DNA from: Pedobacter sp. KBS0701
GTDB taxonomy: Bacteria > Bacteroidota > Bacteroidia > Sphingobacteriales > Sphingobacteriaceae
Reading direction: 5' to 3'
DNA: 64,000 nt
Assembly (NCBI RefSeq): GCF_005938645.2
Contig: NZ_CP042171.1
Span: forward strand, 5,394,001-5,458,000
How positions within the stretch are numbered: position 1 is the stretch's first letter; each line of letters starts with the position of its first letter. Below the pieces are notes generated by a model, which did no database searches, had not been told where the DNA came from, and was given only the letters and a program-made list of their open reading frames with translations. Shown in pieces: positions 8,157-17,112 of the stretch. The position numbers and the translations under genes were made by a program.

Positions 8157-10853
8157 CTATTTATACAACTGGTTAAATATCAGTTTAAAAGTACCGTGCG
8201 TTTGCGCCCTGAAAGCAATTTCCGGTCCGAAAGCAAGCAATTTGCCCTTGCCAACTTTTGCTTCAAAAGCAGTTACCCCATCCTGCAGGTAAGCCTGGCC
8301 CCAGGCCCAGCCACTGCGAAGCGGTGTAGCATTTTCAAACCACATTAATGGTTTAATCTTACCAGAAGCAATGGCATCACCAGTAAGCTTAAAAACCGGA
8401 CTATTGTCGAAATAAACATCGGCTTCCTTTTCCATTCCCCAGTTTGATGATAAAGTAGTATCTACGCCTACATTTAACACACTCCCGGGAACATAATATT
8501 TTTCAGCAGGTAATCGTTTTTCTTCTCCGTTTACAATTTCTACCATCGCATTACGTACGGGAAGGTTTAAGTGATAAGCCAGGTTGGTACTGCTACCAAT
8601 GGTTACAATATTTCCACCAGCTTCTAAAAATTTCTTTAATTCGGGGATTGATTTATCAGGGCTGACCCTGCCTAAACGGTTTCTAAATTCCTGAGGAATT
8701 TCGTCTGCCTTTGGTCCAAAAGATCTGTTTCCCCCACCTGCACCCTGCACCGATGGAATAGCGCCACCTACAAAAACAATTACATCGTATTTAGATTTCA
8801 AATTGCCAGCATCAATATCCTGCGGATAAATTACTGTGGCATTATAGTGGTACTGTTCCATTAAAAACCTAACCCAACCCGAAGCCATCGAGCTTCCATA
8901 AGTATCCCAAAGGGCAATTCTCGCTGTAGATATCTTGATTTTATTTTTCGGAGCCGATGCTGTTTTTAATTTGATGTTTGCTTTTTCCAACACTGATTTT
9001 CCAGCTGAAGAAACATAAAAATCGCCATTTTCGGAAGAACGGTAAACCTCAACTTTGTTCTTTAATAAATCATTAACTGTAGTGTAAGAATCATTTTGTG
9101 CAGCACTTAACACATAACCCGATCCATTTGGCAATTTATTTTCTGGCTTTAATAATTCTCCGTAAGGATTTTTCTCAAACGGACCTGAAAAATCATCCAG
9201 AATGCGGTCAAATTTCACATCCATCAGATAAGCCAAAGTCCAGCCAGCGGCATCATAAGGTGGAATTGGTGCACCACCTTCGTATTTGAAATCATTTGGG
9301 TGATCCTGTGGCTCAAACATATCCAAAACATGTGGACGGAAAGCCTGATCGGTTTTGACCACGTAGCTCCCTGCAGGGTAATTTTTCCCTGCAACGGTAA
9401 ATGTAACTGTTGCTTTTTGTACCACAATGCCCGTTCTAATCAATGCATTTAAAAACTTAATGGCAGAGTTAAAATCGGGCTGATCTGCAGATAAAATATA
9501 ACCCCGTGGATCACGGTTTGCAGGCGCTTTCATCACCGTGTCAAAAGCTTTCATACTAATCTGCATTCTTGATTTAAAATCAGCATCTCCACCAATAATA
9601 GGGCCAATTTTTTCACCTTTTGCAGCGTTGTTAATGGCTTCAATTTTCTTTGGAGAGAAGGACCAGGTATCTTTTTTGCCCCGCTCAATGGAATTTCGGC
9701 CCATCTGGTAAATGTTGTATAATAATTCGTCGCGGTAGCGCTGTGCATAACCTAAAACTGCATAGTTTAACGAAACCGAATAATCGATAGAGTTTTTAAA
9801 GTACCATTTTCCCGGCGTAACCGGGTTTGGCGAATCTCCGCTCGGCAACAAACGGGAAGGAACCAAAGGAATTTCGGATGGGGTAGGATTCCCGATAATT
9901 TCGGTCAAAAGTCCAACCATGTTATGAAAATAAGTGGTGGTCCTTAATCCGCCATTGTACCAGGTAGAATAAACCGATCCTCCCCGCTGCGTATAACCCG
10001 GCTTGTTTTCTACGTTCATCCTGTTGTGCATGGCCGCACCAACTGCATCCAAACTGGTTAATATGATGGGATCGAAAACATAATTAAATGGGTCGCGGTA
10101 GGGCGGACCAGCAACAACCGTTCCCGCCGGACCAGCCTGATGGTGGTTATACATAATCTGAGGGATCCACTCTACAAAAAGCTGACGACCGATATTTTGT
10201 GTTTCTTTAAGGTTTAACATAAAGAAATCACGGTTATTATCATGCCCGGCATATTTCTCGTACAAAACAGGAAGTCCTGAGGTTGTTCTTTTTTTTGGAT
10301 CTTTATCCCTCATGTACCAATTGCTCACCAGCTCCTGCCCATCCGGATTAGCATGTGTAAATAAGATGATTACATTATCTAAAATGCGTAAGGTCTCCGC
10401 ATCTTTTCTTGAAGCAAATTCGTATACTGTTTCGATCAATTGATGGGCACCAACTACCTCGTTTGCATGAAGGCCTCCGTCTATCCAAACGACTGCTTTT
10501 CCTTCCTGTGCAAATGCTTTTGCCTGCTCAGGAGTAATTTCAGCATGGGCCAGTTGTTGTGAAATTTCTTTATAACGATCTAATTTTTTCAGGTTTTCAG
10601 GTGAAGAAACAATCAACATATATTGACTTCTGCCTTCTTCGGTTTTACCGATATCAACCAGTTTAACACGGTTAGAAGCTGCCGCAAGCTTTTTAAAGTA
10701 GGCTTCTGTTTGGGTATAATTGGCCAATTGATAATCGTCGCCGATATCAAAACCGAAATGAGATTTTGGCGTTGGTACCTCCTGCGCCAGCACTGCATAG
10801 CTATTTATCATTAAAAAAGCAATGCAAAGCCCTTTAAAGGAGTTTTTTATCAT
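8157..10853 (-). CDS. Secreted M14 family zinc carboxypeptidase
   Basis: An 898-residue exported peptidase. The Sec signal peptide (MIKNSFKGLCIAFLMINSYA...LAQ) is followed by the peptidase M14 domain. The zinc motif is GGLHANEV near residue 130, with the third ligand in the HHQAGP region. The rest is a long C-terminal region with a glutamine-amidotransferase-like segment (DVIVFVGG). It probably degrades peptides in the periplasm or outside the cell. The frame is open up to 10952, but the signal peptide starts at the ATG at 10851-10853 and a -7 box lies at 10877-10884, between the two possible starts, so 10853 is preferred. The upstream neighbour is the divergent riboswitch-metE unit. Confidence 0.9.
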   Translation of the reverse strand: MIKNSFKGLCIAFLMINSYAVLAQEVPTPKSHFGFDIGDDYQLANYTQTEAYFKKLAAASNRVKLVDIGKTEEGRSQYMLIVSSPENLKKLDRYKEISQQLAHAEITPEQAKAFAQEGKAVVWIDGGLHANEVVGAHQLIETVYEFASRKDAETLRILDNVIILFTHANPDGQELVSNWYMRDKDPKKRTTSGLPVLYEKYAGHDNNRDFFMLNLKETQNIGRQLFVEWIPQIMYNHHQAGPAGTVVAGPPYRDPFNYVFDPIILTSLDAVGAAMHNRMNVENKPGYTQRGGSVYSTWYNGGLRTTTYFHNMVGLLTEIIGNPTPSEIPLVPSRLLPSGDSPNPVTPGKWYFKNSIDYSVSLNYAVLGYAQRYRDELLYNIYQMGRNSIERGKKDTWSFSPKKIEAINNAAKGEKIGPIIGGDADFKSRMQISMKAFDTVMKAPANRDPRGYILSADQPDFNSAIKFLNALIRTGIVVQKATVTFTVAGKNYPAGSYVVKTDQAFRPHVLDMFEPQDHPNDFKYEGGAPIPPYDAAGWTLAYLMDVKFDRILDDFSGPFEKNPYGELLKPENKLPNGSGYVLSAAQNDSYTTVNDLLKNKVEVYRSSENGDFYVSSAGKSVLEKANIKLKTASAPKNKIKISTARIALWDTYGSSMASGWVRFLMEQYHYNATVIYPQDIDAGNLKSKYDVIVFVGGAIPSVQGAGGGNRSFGPKADEIPQEFRNRLGRVSPDKSIPELKKFLEAGGNIVTIGSSTNLAYHLNLPVRNAMVEIVNGEEKRLPAEKYYVPGSVLNVGVDTTLSSNWGMEKEADVYFDNSPVFKLTGDAIASGKIKPLMWFENATPLRSGWAWGQAYLQDGVTAFEAKVGKGKLLAFGPEIAFRAQTHGTFKLIFNQLYK

Positions 10854-10876
10854 AATAAGTAGTTTAGTTAGGTAAC

Positions 10877-10884
10877 CAAATATA
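10877..10884 (-). promoter_or_regulatory. -7 promoter box for the M14 peptidase
   Basis: TATATTTG on the minus strand, an exact TAnnTTTG match 23 nt upstream of the chosen ATG. It decides between the two possible starts, because a start at 10952 would lie upstream of this promoter. Confidence 0.6.
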
Positions 10885-10947
10885 ATAGAGAATCGGCACC
10901 TAAAATGGCTTGCTGTAAATTTGTTACAAGTTTCAAATCCTAATCCA

Positions 10948-10955
10948 TACATTTG
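10948..10955 (+). promoter_or_regulatory. -7 promoter box for the riboswitch-metE transcript
   Basis: TACATTTG matches TAnnTTTG and lies about 30 nt before the first conserved riboswitch bases. A TTTG at 10920-10923 is a possible -33 element, about 24 nt upstream. Confidence 0.6.
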
Positions 10956-10984
10956 TACTGATGTAAGTTCTTAACTTTATTTTT

Positions 10985-11175
10985 CATCAACCGATACAGG
11001 TTCCCGGAATTACACCCGGGATTAATAGGGAATCGTGTGCAAATCACGAGCTGTCGCGCAACTGTAAATTCTGTCTTTTACCAAAAAGACAACGGTCTTA
11101 TCATTCATGCCACTGTACCATTTAGGTATGGGAAGGCGATAAGATCGGGAATAAGTCAGGAGACCTGCCTATATT
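10985..11175 (+). promoter_or_regulatory. Cobalamin (B12) riboswitch upstream of metE
   Basis: The region shows the conserved order of the cobalamin aptamer: TACAGGTTCCCGG near the 5' end, the core GGGAA...GTGTGCAAATCACGAGCTGT then CGCAACTGTAA at about 11028-11066, a variable hairpin arm, and the B12 box AGTCAGGAGACCTGCCT at about 11154-11170. It lies in the leader of the B12-independent methionine synthase gene. By analogy with other bacteria, bound adenosyl- or methylcobalamin should turn metE off. About 210 nt separate the B12 box from the metE start, so the expression platform is long and I could not assign it clearly. Confidence 0.95.
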
Positions 11176-11382
11176 GAATTGACGGTACTTTCGCGTTATA
11201 AAGTAATTGGTCAGGTCTGATTGTACACCATAAAATTAAAATTTTATATGCTTGCTTTAAGCTTTTTGCTGATAAGCGGGCAGGCTGTGCCATAACCTTT
11301 CCTTTATATTTTTTACGGAGAAGTATTCAAAAAATACAGTTCTGAGCTTTTAAACGATTTATTTACTTAATCTTTAAAAGAG

Positions 11383-13716
11383 ATGCTAACGCAAAATCTG
11401 GGCTATCCGCGAATAGGTAGTCAACGAGAATTAAAGAAAATCTGCGAAAATTACTGGGCAGATAAAACGGGGTACAAAAATGTACTTCAGGTGGGCAAAA
11501 ACATTCGCCACGAAAACTGGAAACTTCAAAAAGAAGCCGGCATTGATGTGATTCCATCAAACGATTTTTCTTTTTACGACCACGTACTCGATCATTCCTT
11601 AACTTTTGGGGCCATCCCGAAAAGGTATAACGAAGTGATCCTAAAAAAAGGGAATGAAGAGCTTGATCTTTATTTCGCCATGGCAAGGGGCTACCAAAAA
11701 GAAGGATTGGATGTGGTAGCAATGGAAATGACCAAATGGTTCGATACCAATTACCATTATATTGTACCGGAGTTTTATAAAGATCAGCCTTTTAAACTTT
11801 TCTCAACCAAAATTATCGATGAGTTTTACGAGGCGAAACAACTGGGTATTATTACCAAACCTGTTCTAATTGGTCCTGTTTCCTATCTCTTATTGGGCAA
11901 GGAAAAAGAAGCCGGATTTGAAAAGATCGACCTGATTAAAAACCTGCTTCCGGTTTATATCGAGATTTTATCTCGCTTAGATGCTTTGGATGTAGAATAT
12001 ATTCAGTTTGATGAGCCGTTTTTGACATTAGATTTAACTGAAAAAGACAAAAAAGCTTATGAGTATGTTTATAAGGAAATTAGAAAAGCTTTCCCAAGGT
12101 TAAAGATCGTTTTAGCGACTTATTTCGAAGGTTTAGGCAACAATCTTGCTTTAACTACTTCATTGCCTGTAAATGTTTTACATATCGATCTGGTACGTGC
12201 AGAAGATCAGTTAAACGACGTTTTAGCTTCTTTAAAAAACGAAACCATTCTTTCTTTAGGTTTGGTAGACGGACGAAATATCTGGAAAAACGATTTCGAA
12301 AAATCTGTTTCCATCATCAATCAGGCGGTAGAAAAACGAGGATTGGATAAAGTATGGATTGCACCATCCTGCTCATTAATCCACTCACCGGTTGATCTGG
12401 ATAATGAAACCAATGAGAAAAATTTATCGGCAGAAATTAAAGAATGGCTGGCCTATGCGAAACAAAAAGTTGCAGAGTTGGCAACCTTAAAAAAACTGAT
12501 CAACAACGAAAGCCCTGCATCTACCCTGCAAAAACTCGAAGAAAATAAGATTGCAATTGCTAACCGGAAAGTTTCTAAAATCATCCATAATCCGGCAGTA
12601 AAAGAGCGCGTGTTGGCTTTAAAGGAGCAGGATGCAGAACGTTTGAGTCCATTTTCTGCCAGAAAAATCAAACAACAGGAGCTTAATCTACCCTTTTATG
12701 CCACTACAACAATTGGATCATTCCCACAAACAGCAGAAGTAAGAAGCTGGAGAGCTAAGCTTAAAAACGGAACTTTTACTGTTGAAGAATATGATAATCT
12801 AATTGCCCAGGAGACCAAAAACGCGGTAAAATGGCAGGAAGAAATCGATCTGGATGTACTCGTACATGGTGAGTTTGAACGGAACGACATGGTTGAATAC
12901 TTTGGTGAGCAATTAGACGGTTTCGCTTTCTCTAAAAACGGTTGGGTGCAGAGTTATGGATCACGCTGTGTAAAACCGCCGATCATTTTTGGTGATGTTT
13001 CGCGCCCTGAACCTATGACGGTGAAGTGGACCGCTTACGCGCAATCGCTTACCTCAAGATACATGAAAGGCATGTTAACGGGTCCGGTAACTATTTTACA
13101 GTGGTCGTTTGTACGTAACGATCAGCCCCGTTCTGAAACCTGTACACAAATTGCATTGGCCATCCGCGATGAAGTTTGCGACCTGGAAAATGCGGGTATT
13201 AAAATCATCCAGATTGATGAACCGGCCATTAGAGAGGGTTTACCTTTGCGCAAGGCGGATTGGCAAAATTACCTGAACTGGGCGGTTAAAGCTTTTAAAA
13301 TATCAGCCAGTGGCGTAAAAGACGATACCCAGATCCACACACACATGTGTTACTCGGAGTTTAACGATATCATCCAGAATATTGCCGATATGGACGCCGA
13401 TGTAATCACGATCGAAACTTCACGTTCGCAAATGGAACTATTGGACGCTTTTGCCGATTTTAAATATCCAAACGAAATCGGTCCAGGTGTGTACGATATC
13501 CACTCACCAAGGGTTCCGAAACGCGAAGAAATGGTTCAGTTGCTCAAAAAAGCCAAAGCGGTTATTCCTTCAGATCAACTTTGGGTAAACCCTGACTGTG
13601 GCTTAAAAACCCGCGGATGGGATGAAACCAAAAAAGCGCTGATCGAAATGGTTGAAGCGGCAAAAGAGATGCGTAAAGCTGAAGAGGTATTATCAGCAGA
13701 ATTTCAGGTAAATTAA
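11383..13716 (+). CDS. metE: Cobalamin-independent methionine synthase MetE
   Basis: 5-methyltetrahydropteroyltriglutamate-homocysteine methyltransferase, which makes methionine from homocysteine without B12. The product has 777 residues, slightly longer than the usual 750-765. The N-terminal barrel begins LTQNLGYPRIGSQRELK. The C-terminal catalytic barrel has GSFPQT near residue 447 and zinc ligands in HTHMCYSEF (about residue 652) and NPDCGLKTRGW (about 737). The ATG follows a run of AAAAGAG. Expression should be repressed by cobalamin through the riboswitch at 10985-11175, which implies that the cell also has a B12-dependent MetH. Confidence 0.97.
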   Translation: MLTQNLGYPRIGSQRELKKICENYWADKTGYKNVLQVGKNIRHENWKLQKEAGIDVIPSNDFSFYDHVLDHSLTFGAIPKRYNEVILKKGNEELDLYFAMARGYQKEGLDVVAMEMTKWFDTNYHYIVPEFYKDQPFKLFSTKIIDEFYEAKQLGIITKPVLIGPVSYLLLGKEKEAGFEKIDLIKNLLPVYIEILSRLDALDVEYIQFDEPFLTLDLTEKDKKAYEYVYKEIRKAFPRLKIVLATYFEGLGNNLALTTSLPVNVLHIDLVRAEDQLNDVLASLKNETILSLGLVDGRNIWKNDFEKSVSIINQAVEKRGLDKVWIAPSCSLIHSPVDLDNETNEKNLSAEIKEWLAYAKQKVAELATLKKLINNESPASTLQKLEENKIAIANRKVSKIIHNPAVKERVLALKEQDAERLSPFSARKIKQQELNLPFYATTTIGSFPQTAEVRSWRAKLKNGTFTVEEYDNLIAQETKNAVKWQEEIDLDVLVHGEFERNDMVEYFGEQLDGFAFSKNGWVQSYGSRCVKPPIIFGDVSRPEPMTVKWTAYAQSLTSRYMKGMLTGPVTILQWSFVRNDQPRSETCTQIALAIRDEVCDLENAGIKIIQIDEPAIREGLPLRKADWQNYLNWAVKAFKISASGVKDDTQIHTHMCYSEFNDIIQNIADMDADVITIETSRSQMELLDAFADFKYPNEIGPGVYDIHSPRVPKREEMVQLLKKAKAVIPSDQLWVNPDCGLKTRGWDETKKALIEMVEAAKEMRKAEEVLSAEFQVN

Positions 13717-13891
13717 TTCGCCTTATTTTTTGCCACTGAGAAACAAATACTCTTAAGTTAAACATTCACCAATTGTGTCAGTGTGAGCTTGTCGAAGACC
13801 CTTATCGTGAAATAACTTAATAGCATTGAAAGAGATATGACAGGTACAGTTTGTTTATGTGCTATCCTTTTTCTCTATGGCAATCCACTTA

Positions 13892-13925
13892 CTTTGACAA
13901 CTTTCTAATCAGAAAGTTGTCAAAG
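13892..13925. repeat. Perfect 15-bp inverted repeat
   Basis: CTTTGACAACTTTCT (13892-13906) and its exact complement (13911-13925) are separated by AATC and followed by CTTTTTA on the plus strand. It could be a terminator of readthrough from metE (about 175 nt downstream) or an operator for the thioesterase gene that starts 27 nt later. Confidence 0.6.
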
Positions 13926-13952
13926 CTTTTTACTCCTCATATATTTACCCCC

Positions 13953-14339
13953 ATGACCTTAGAAGAAAGAATAGAAAATTCAAAAACCAGTATTTTTAAA
14001 GCCGTTTTCCCAAATACAACCAACCATTATGATACACTTTTTGGCGGTACCGCCATGCATTTAATGGACGAAGTTGCTTTTATTACCGCCACGCGTTTTA
14101 GCCGCCAGATTATGGTAACGGTAAGCAGCGATAGGATAGATTTTAAAAAACCAATTCCCGCAGGTACTATCGTAGAACTTATTGGTAAGGTTAATCATGT
14201 AGGAAATACCAGTTTAAAAGTTAATGTAGAAATATATATTGAGCAGATGTATGCCGAAGGAAGAGAACTGGCCGTACATGGCGATTTTACTTTTGTAGCC
14301 ATTGATGAAAACAAAAAACCGGTACAGGTAATCAAATAA
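13953..14339 (+). CDS. Acyl-CoA thioesterase, hotdog fold
   Basis: A 128-residue single-hotdog protein of the YciA/BFIT acyl-CoA thioesterase group. It hydrolyses acyl-CoA to free acid and CoA. The family signature is clear: NHYDTLFGGTAMHLMDEVAF near residues 23-42 (with the catalytic Asp in MDE), then VELIGKVNHVGNTSLKVNVE. The frame is open from 13851, but that N-terminal extension is atypical and spans the palindrome at 13892-13925. The ATG at 13953 gives the standard family N-terminus (MTLEERIENSKT), so I use it. Confidence 0.9.
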   Translation: MTLEERIENSKTSIFKAVFPNTTNHYDTLFGGTAMHLMDEVAFITATRFSRQIMVTVSSDRIDFKKPIPAGTIVELIGKVNHVGNTSLKVNVEIYIEQMYAEGRELAVHGDFTFVAIDENKKPVQVIK

Positions 14340-14368
14340 TGGTATAAAAATCATCAGGTTTAAATCTT

Positions 14369-14376
14369 TAAATTTG
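14369..14376 (+). promoter_or_regulatory. -7 promoter box touching the methyltransferase start
   Basis: TAAATTTG, an exact TAnnTTTG match ending 3 nt before the ATG at 14380. The TTG at 14374-14376, which would be an alternative in-frame start, is part of the box itself. This favours the ATG on a leaderless mRNA. Confidence 0.55.
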
Positions 14377-14379
14377 ATC

Positions 14380-15057
14380 ATGGAGCATCAACATTCAGAA
14401 GAAGATTTAAAAAATATTGCGAAACAATTAAGCTGCCCAGAAGGCGAACAAGGCATTAAAACAGGGGAAATGATGCATGCCAGTAATCTTGGAATGACCA
14501 GCTCGGCCATTGATGCATTAAATCTTCAAAACCACGATATTGTTTTAGAAATCGGCCATGGTAATGGTGGGCATATTGCCCAATTATTATCAAAAGCGGA
14601 AAATCTAAAGTATTATGGCGCAGATATTTCAGAAACAATTATTGTCGAAGCAGAAAAAATCAATCAGGATTTTGTTGATAAAGGCATTGTCCATTTTGAG
14701 TTAACGGATGGAGCTACGCTACCTTTTGAAAATAATCAGTTCGATAAAATTTTTACCGTCAATACCATTTATTTCTGGAGCAATCCAGGTAAATACCTTA
14801 ACGAAATTAAGCGGGTTTTAAAGCCAAATGGAATTTTTGCTTTATGCTTTGCAGATAAAAAATTTATGCAAAATCTTCCTTTTACTGCTTATGGCTTTAC
14901 GCTTTATGAGGTAGAAAAAGTACAGGAGTTATTGGCAAGTGCTGGCTTCCAAATTAAAAATACCCTTAAAAAATTAGAACAGGTACAGAGTAAAACAGGT
15001 GAGCAGGTAGAAAGAGAATATTACGTTGTAGTGGCTTTTATTGATGCTCTGGCATAA
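14380..15057 (+). CDS. Class I SAM-dependent methyltransferase
   Basis: A 225-residue Rossmann-fold methyltransferase of the Methyltransf_11/25 type. Motif I is VLEIGHGNGGHIAQLL at about residues 47-62, the acidic end of the second strand is YYGADIS, and motif IV is FDKIFTVNTIYFW. The C-terminal part resembles ubiquinone/menaquinone-type small-molecule methyltransferases, but the substrate cannot be assigned. The start is the ATG at 14380; an alternative TTG two codons upstream lies inside the -7 box. It stands alone, with cdsA converging from the other side. Confidence 0.88.
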   Translation: MEHQHSEEDLKNIAKQLSCPEGEQGIKTGEMMHASNLGMTSSAIDALNLQNHDIVLEIGHGNGGHIAQLLSKAENLKYYGADISETIIVEAEKINQDFVDKGIVHFELTDGATLPFENNQFDKIFTVNTIYFWSNPGKYLNEIKRVLKPNGIFALCFADKKFMQNLPFTAYGFTLYEVEKVQELLASAGFQIKNTLKKLEQVQSKTGEQVEREYYVVVAFIDALA

Positions 15058-15103
15058 AAACCAGTACTTCTTTGTGCTTTTGTAGTTATGGTAAAATAAA
15101 CAT

Positions 15104-15913
15104 TTAATACAAAATCAGATACAAATAGGCATAAACCACCGGTGCAGCCAATAACAATCCATCAAAACGGTCTAACAAACCACCATGCCCTGGTAATAAT
15201 CCGCCGCTGTCCTTTGCATCGAGACTGCGTTTAAGCATCGATTCTACCAGGTCACCCAGCGTCCCAAAATTTGCAATTAATAAGGCCATACCTGCCCATA
15301 CCCATGCCGGACTTTCTGTAAACCAGAATGAAAGGCCAAAAGCAACCAACACGCTGGTAAACATCCCTCCAAAAAAACCTTCCCAGCTTTTCTTTGGCGA
15401 ATGGCGTTCAAAAAGTTTTCGTTTACCGTATTTTACACCAAAAAGATAGGCCCCCGTATCATTTGCCCAAAGCATTAATAAAAAGGCCAGGGGAAAATGG
15501 AAGTTATATTCGTTCCAGTTTTTTAAGAAGCCGAGTGCGTGAAAAAAACAAAAAGGAATCGTTACATAAACAAAACCCACAAATGTGTAAGAAATATTGG
15601 CAAACGGAATCTTGTTTTTCTTATATAGCTCTGTAATAAAAACCGAGAAAATCAAAGGAATACAAAGCAAAAGGTATTTCACATCATATTTTAAGTAATG
15701 TAAACCTGCAGCCATTAAGAATATCAAAGATCCGGCAGCCAAACCAATATTCCGGTGTGGCCTGATGCCAGAATTTTTAATCAACTTATAAAACTCGAAT
15801 AAAGATAAAACGCTTAAAACAAGGTAAAATAGGGTAAATGTATAACTCCCCAAAAGGATAGAGCCAAGCATTACAATGGTAAAAAAGAAAGCGGTTATTG
15901 CCCTGGTTTTCAT
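15104..15913 (-). CDS. cdsA: Phosphatidate cytidylyltransferase CdsA
   Basis: A 269-residue integral membrane enzyme that makes CDP-diacylglycerol from phosphatidate and CTP, the branch point of phospholipid synthesis. About eight hydrophobic helices are visible. The CDP-DAG synthase signature is complete near the C-terminus: SPKKSWEGFFGG around residue 172, then GDLVESMLKRSLDAKDSGGL and GHGGLLDRFDGLL. It is the last gene of the CPBP-DUF2007-cdsA run, 42 nt after the DUF2007 gene. Confidence 0.95.
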   Translation of the reverse strand: MKTRAITAFFFTIVMLGSILLGSYTFTLFYLVLSVLSLFEFYKLIKNSGIRPHRNIGLAAGSLIFLMAAGLHYLKYDVKYLLLCIPLIFSVFITELYKKNKIPFANISYTFVGFVYVTIPFCFFHALGFLKNWNEYNFHFPLAFLLMLWANDTGAYLFGVKYGKRKLFERHSPKKSWEGFFGGMFTSVLVAFGLSFWFTESPAWVWAGMALLIANFGTLGDLVESMLKRSLDAKDSGGLLPGHGGLLDRFDGLLLAAPVVYAYLYLILY

Positions 15914-15955
15914 TTTAGGTAGAGGTAAAGGGTGTAAGGTTTAAGGTCATTATCA

Positions 15956-16162
15956 CTATTCAATTTCGTTTTCAACGATATATTCTATGGCCTTATCGAA
16001 ATCGATCTTATTTACCAAAACATTTATTTCGCCAATATTATAAGCTGAGAGCTGTTTATTTATTGTTACCGCCGGGATGCCAGCTTCTGTTAATCCCTGT
16101 TTTAATACCTCTGCCGCAAAGGCATCGCTGGTGGTATATACTTTAACCCAATTTTCGCTCAC
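15956..16162 (-). CDS. DUF2007 family protein
   Basis: A 68-residue protein with the beta-alpha-beta pattern of DUF2007 (putative signal-transducing protein, PII-like size): WVKVYTTSDAFAAEVLKQGL, then INVLVNKIDFDKAIEYI. Its start overlaps the end of the CPBP protease gene by 20 nt, so the two are translationally coupled. Function unknown. Confidence 0.88.
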   Translation of the reverse strand: MSENWVKVYTTSDAFAAEVLKQGLTEAGIPAVTINKQLSAYNIGEINVLVNKIDFDKAIEYIVENEIE

Positions 16163-17069
16163 GTGTTGCGTTATCTTTAAAAAATTTAAACAAAGCTATG
16201 GTAATTATTGCACTAATTAAATAGCCATACCATGGAAAACCAATAGGTTCATCAGCTTTATCGAGCGGTATATGGTGTTTTTGCATATAAAAAGCCGCAC
16301 AAACCGCATAAGCATTGTTTAAAAAGTGCGCCAGCATGGCATACCAGATACTTCCGCTATAATAATACAGATAGCCAAAACCTGCACCCAGTAACATGCG
16401 CGGCAAAAATCCATAAAACTGGAAATGGATCGCACTGAAAATAATGGCCGCACTCCAAATGGCAATGTGAGGATTGCCTAACATTTTTTGCAACGAACCC
16501 TGTAGCCCAGCCCTGAAAAAGAGTTCTTCGCCAATAGCAGGCAATACCGCAATCATCAGCAGGTTAACCACAAAATCCCAGTTACTCCTCACCGTAATCA
16601 GTTGAATGGTCATTTTCATGGCTTCCTGTTCTTTCATTTTCATCCAGTTTTCCAGTCCTTTCAAAAACTCAGGCAGTACCATTTTTTGATTGACAACTGC
16701 TATCCATTCCATAACAGGCATGCTCATTACCATAATGGCAAAAACCAAAACAAAAGGAAGAAAATTAGGTTTATTAAACCCGTAAAAAGTATTCGGTTTT
16801 TGTCTTTCTGTATACGCTAAAACGATAGGAGGTAAAATAAACATTCCTATAGAACTCGAAATCTGAATTATTTTTAATGCTGTTATAAACTTAGGATCGC
16901 CACTCATAATTGATCCAAATTCGCCAAATATCGAGGTGCCATAAACAATTGCAACCGCTATAAAGCCTAATAATGTGCATATTACTGCACCTATGGCCCA
17001 GTAAACGCAAAGTAAAAATATCTGTAAAAGTGGGTGGCTGCCTTTGCGGATGGGTGTTACAAAATTCAT
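16143..17069 (-). CDS. CPBP family intramembrane glutamic protease
   Basis: A 308-residue multi-pass membrane protein of the CPBP (Abi, Rce1-like) family. The catalytic EExxxR motif is GEELFFRAGLQG (Glu181, Glu182, Arg186). It is followed by the second motif IIFSAIHFQFYGFLPRMLLG (catalytic His near 212) and the third conserved block LAHFLNNA. Eight or so hydrophobic segments are visible. Bacterial members cleave within membranes or serve unknown roles. It is the first gene of a three-gene run with DUF2007 and cdsA and is divergent from dusB. Confidence 0.92.
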   Translation of the reverse strand: MNFVTPIRKGSHPLLQIFLLCVYWAIGAVICTLLGFIAVAIVYGTSIFGEFGSIMSGDPKFITALKIIQISSSIGMFILPPIVLAYTERQKPNTFYGFNKPNFLPFVLVFAIMVMSMPVMEWIAVVNQKMVLPEFLKGLENWMKMKEQEAMKMTIQLITVRSNWDFVVNLLMIAVLPAIGEELFFRAGLQGSLQKMLGNPHIAIWSAAIIFSAIHFQFYGFLPRMLLGAGFGYLYYYSGSIWYAMLAHFLNNAYAVCAAFYMQKHHIPLDKADEPIGFPWYGYLISAIITIALFKFFKDNATRERKLG

Positions 17070-17075
17070 TATTTG

Positions 17076-17083
17076 TACCTTTG
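17076..17083 (+). promoter_or_regulatory. -7 promoter box for dusB-apaG
   Basis: TACCTTTG matches TAnnTTTG, 29 nt before the dusB ATG, in the 43-nt gap between the divergent CPBP and dusB genes. Confidence 0.5.
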
Positions 17084-17112
17084 TATGTTTTATTAATCGT
17101 TGAAGATAGAAA

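Noticed and set aside
8157..10952. Longer start for the M14 peptidase at 10952
   Set aside because: The extension is upstream of a -7 box and of a clear signal peptide, and it is not family-like.
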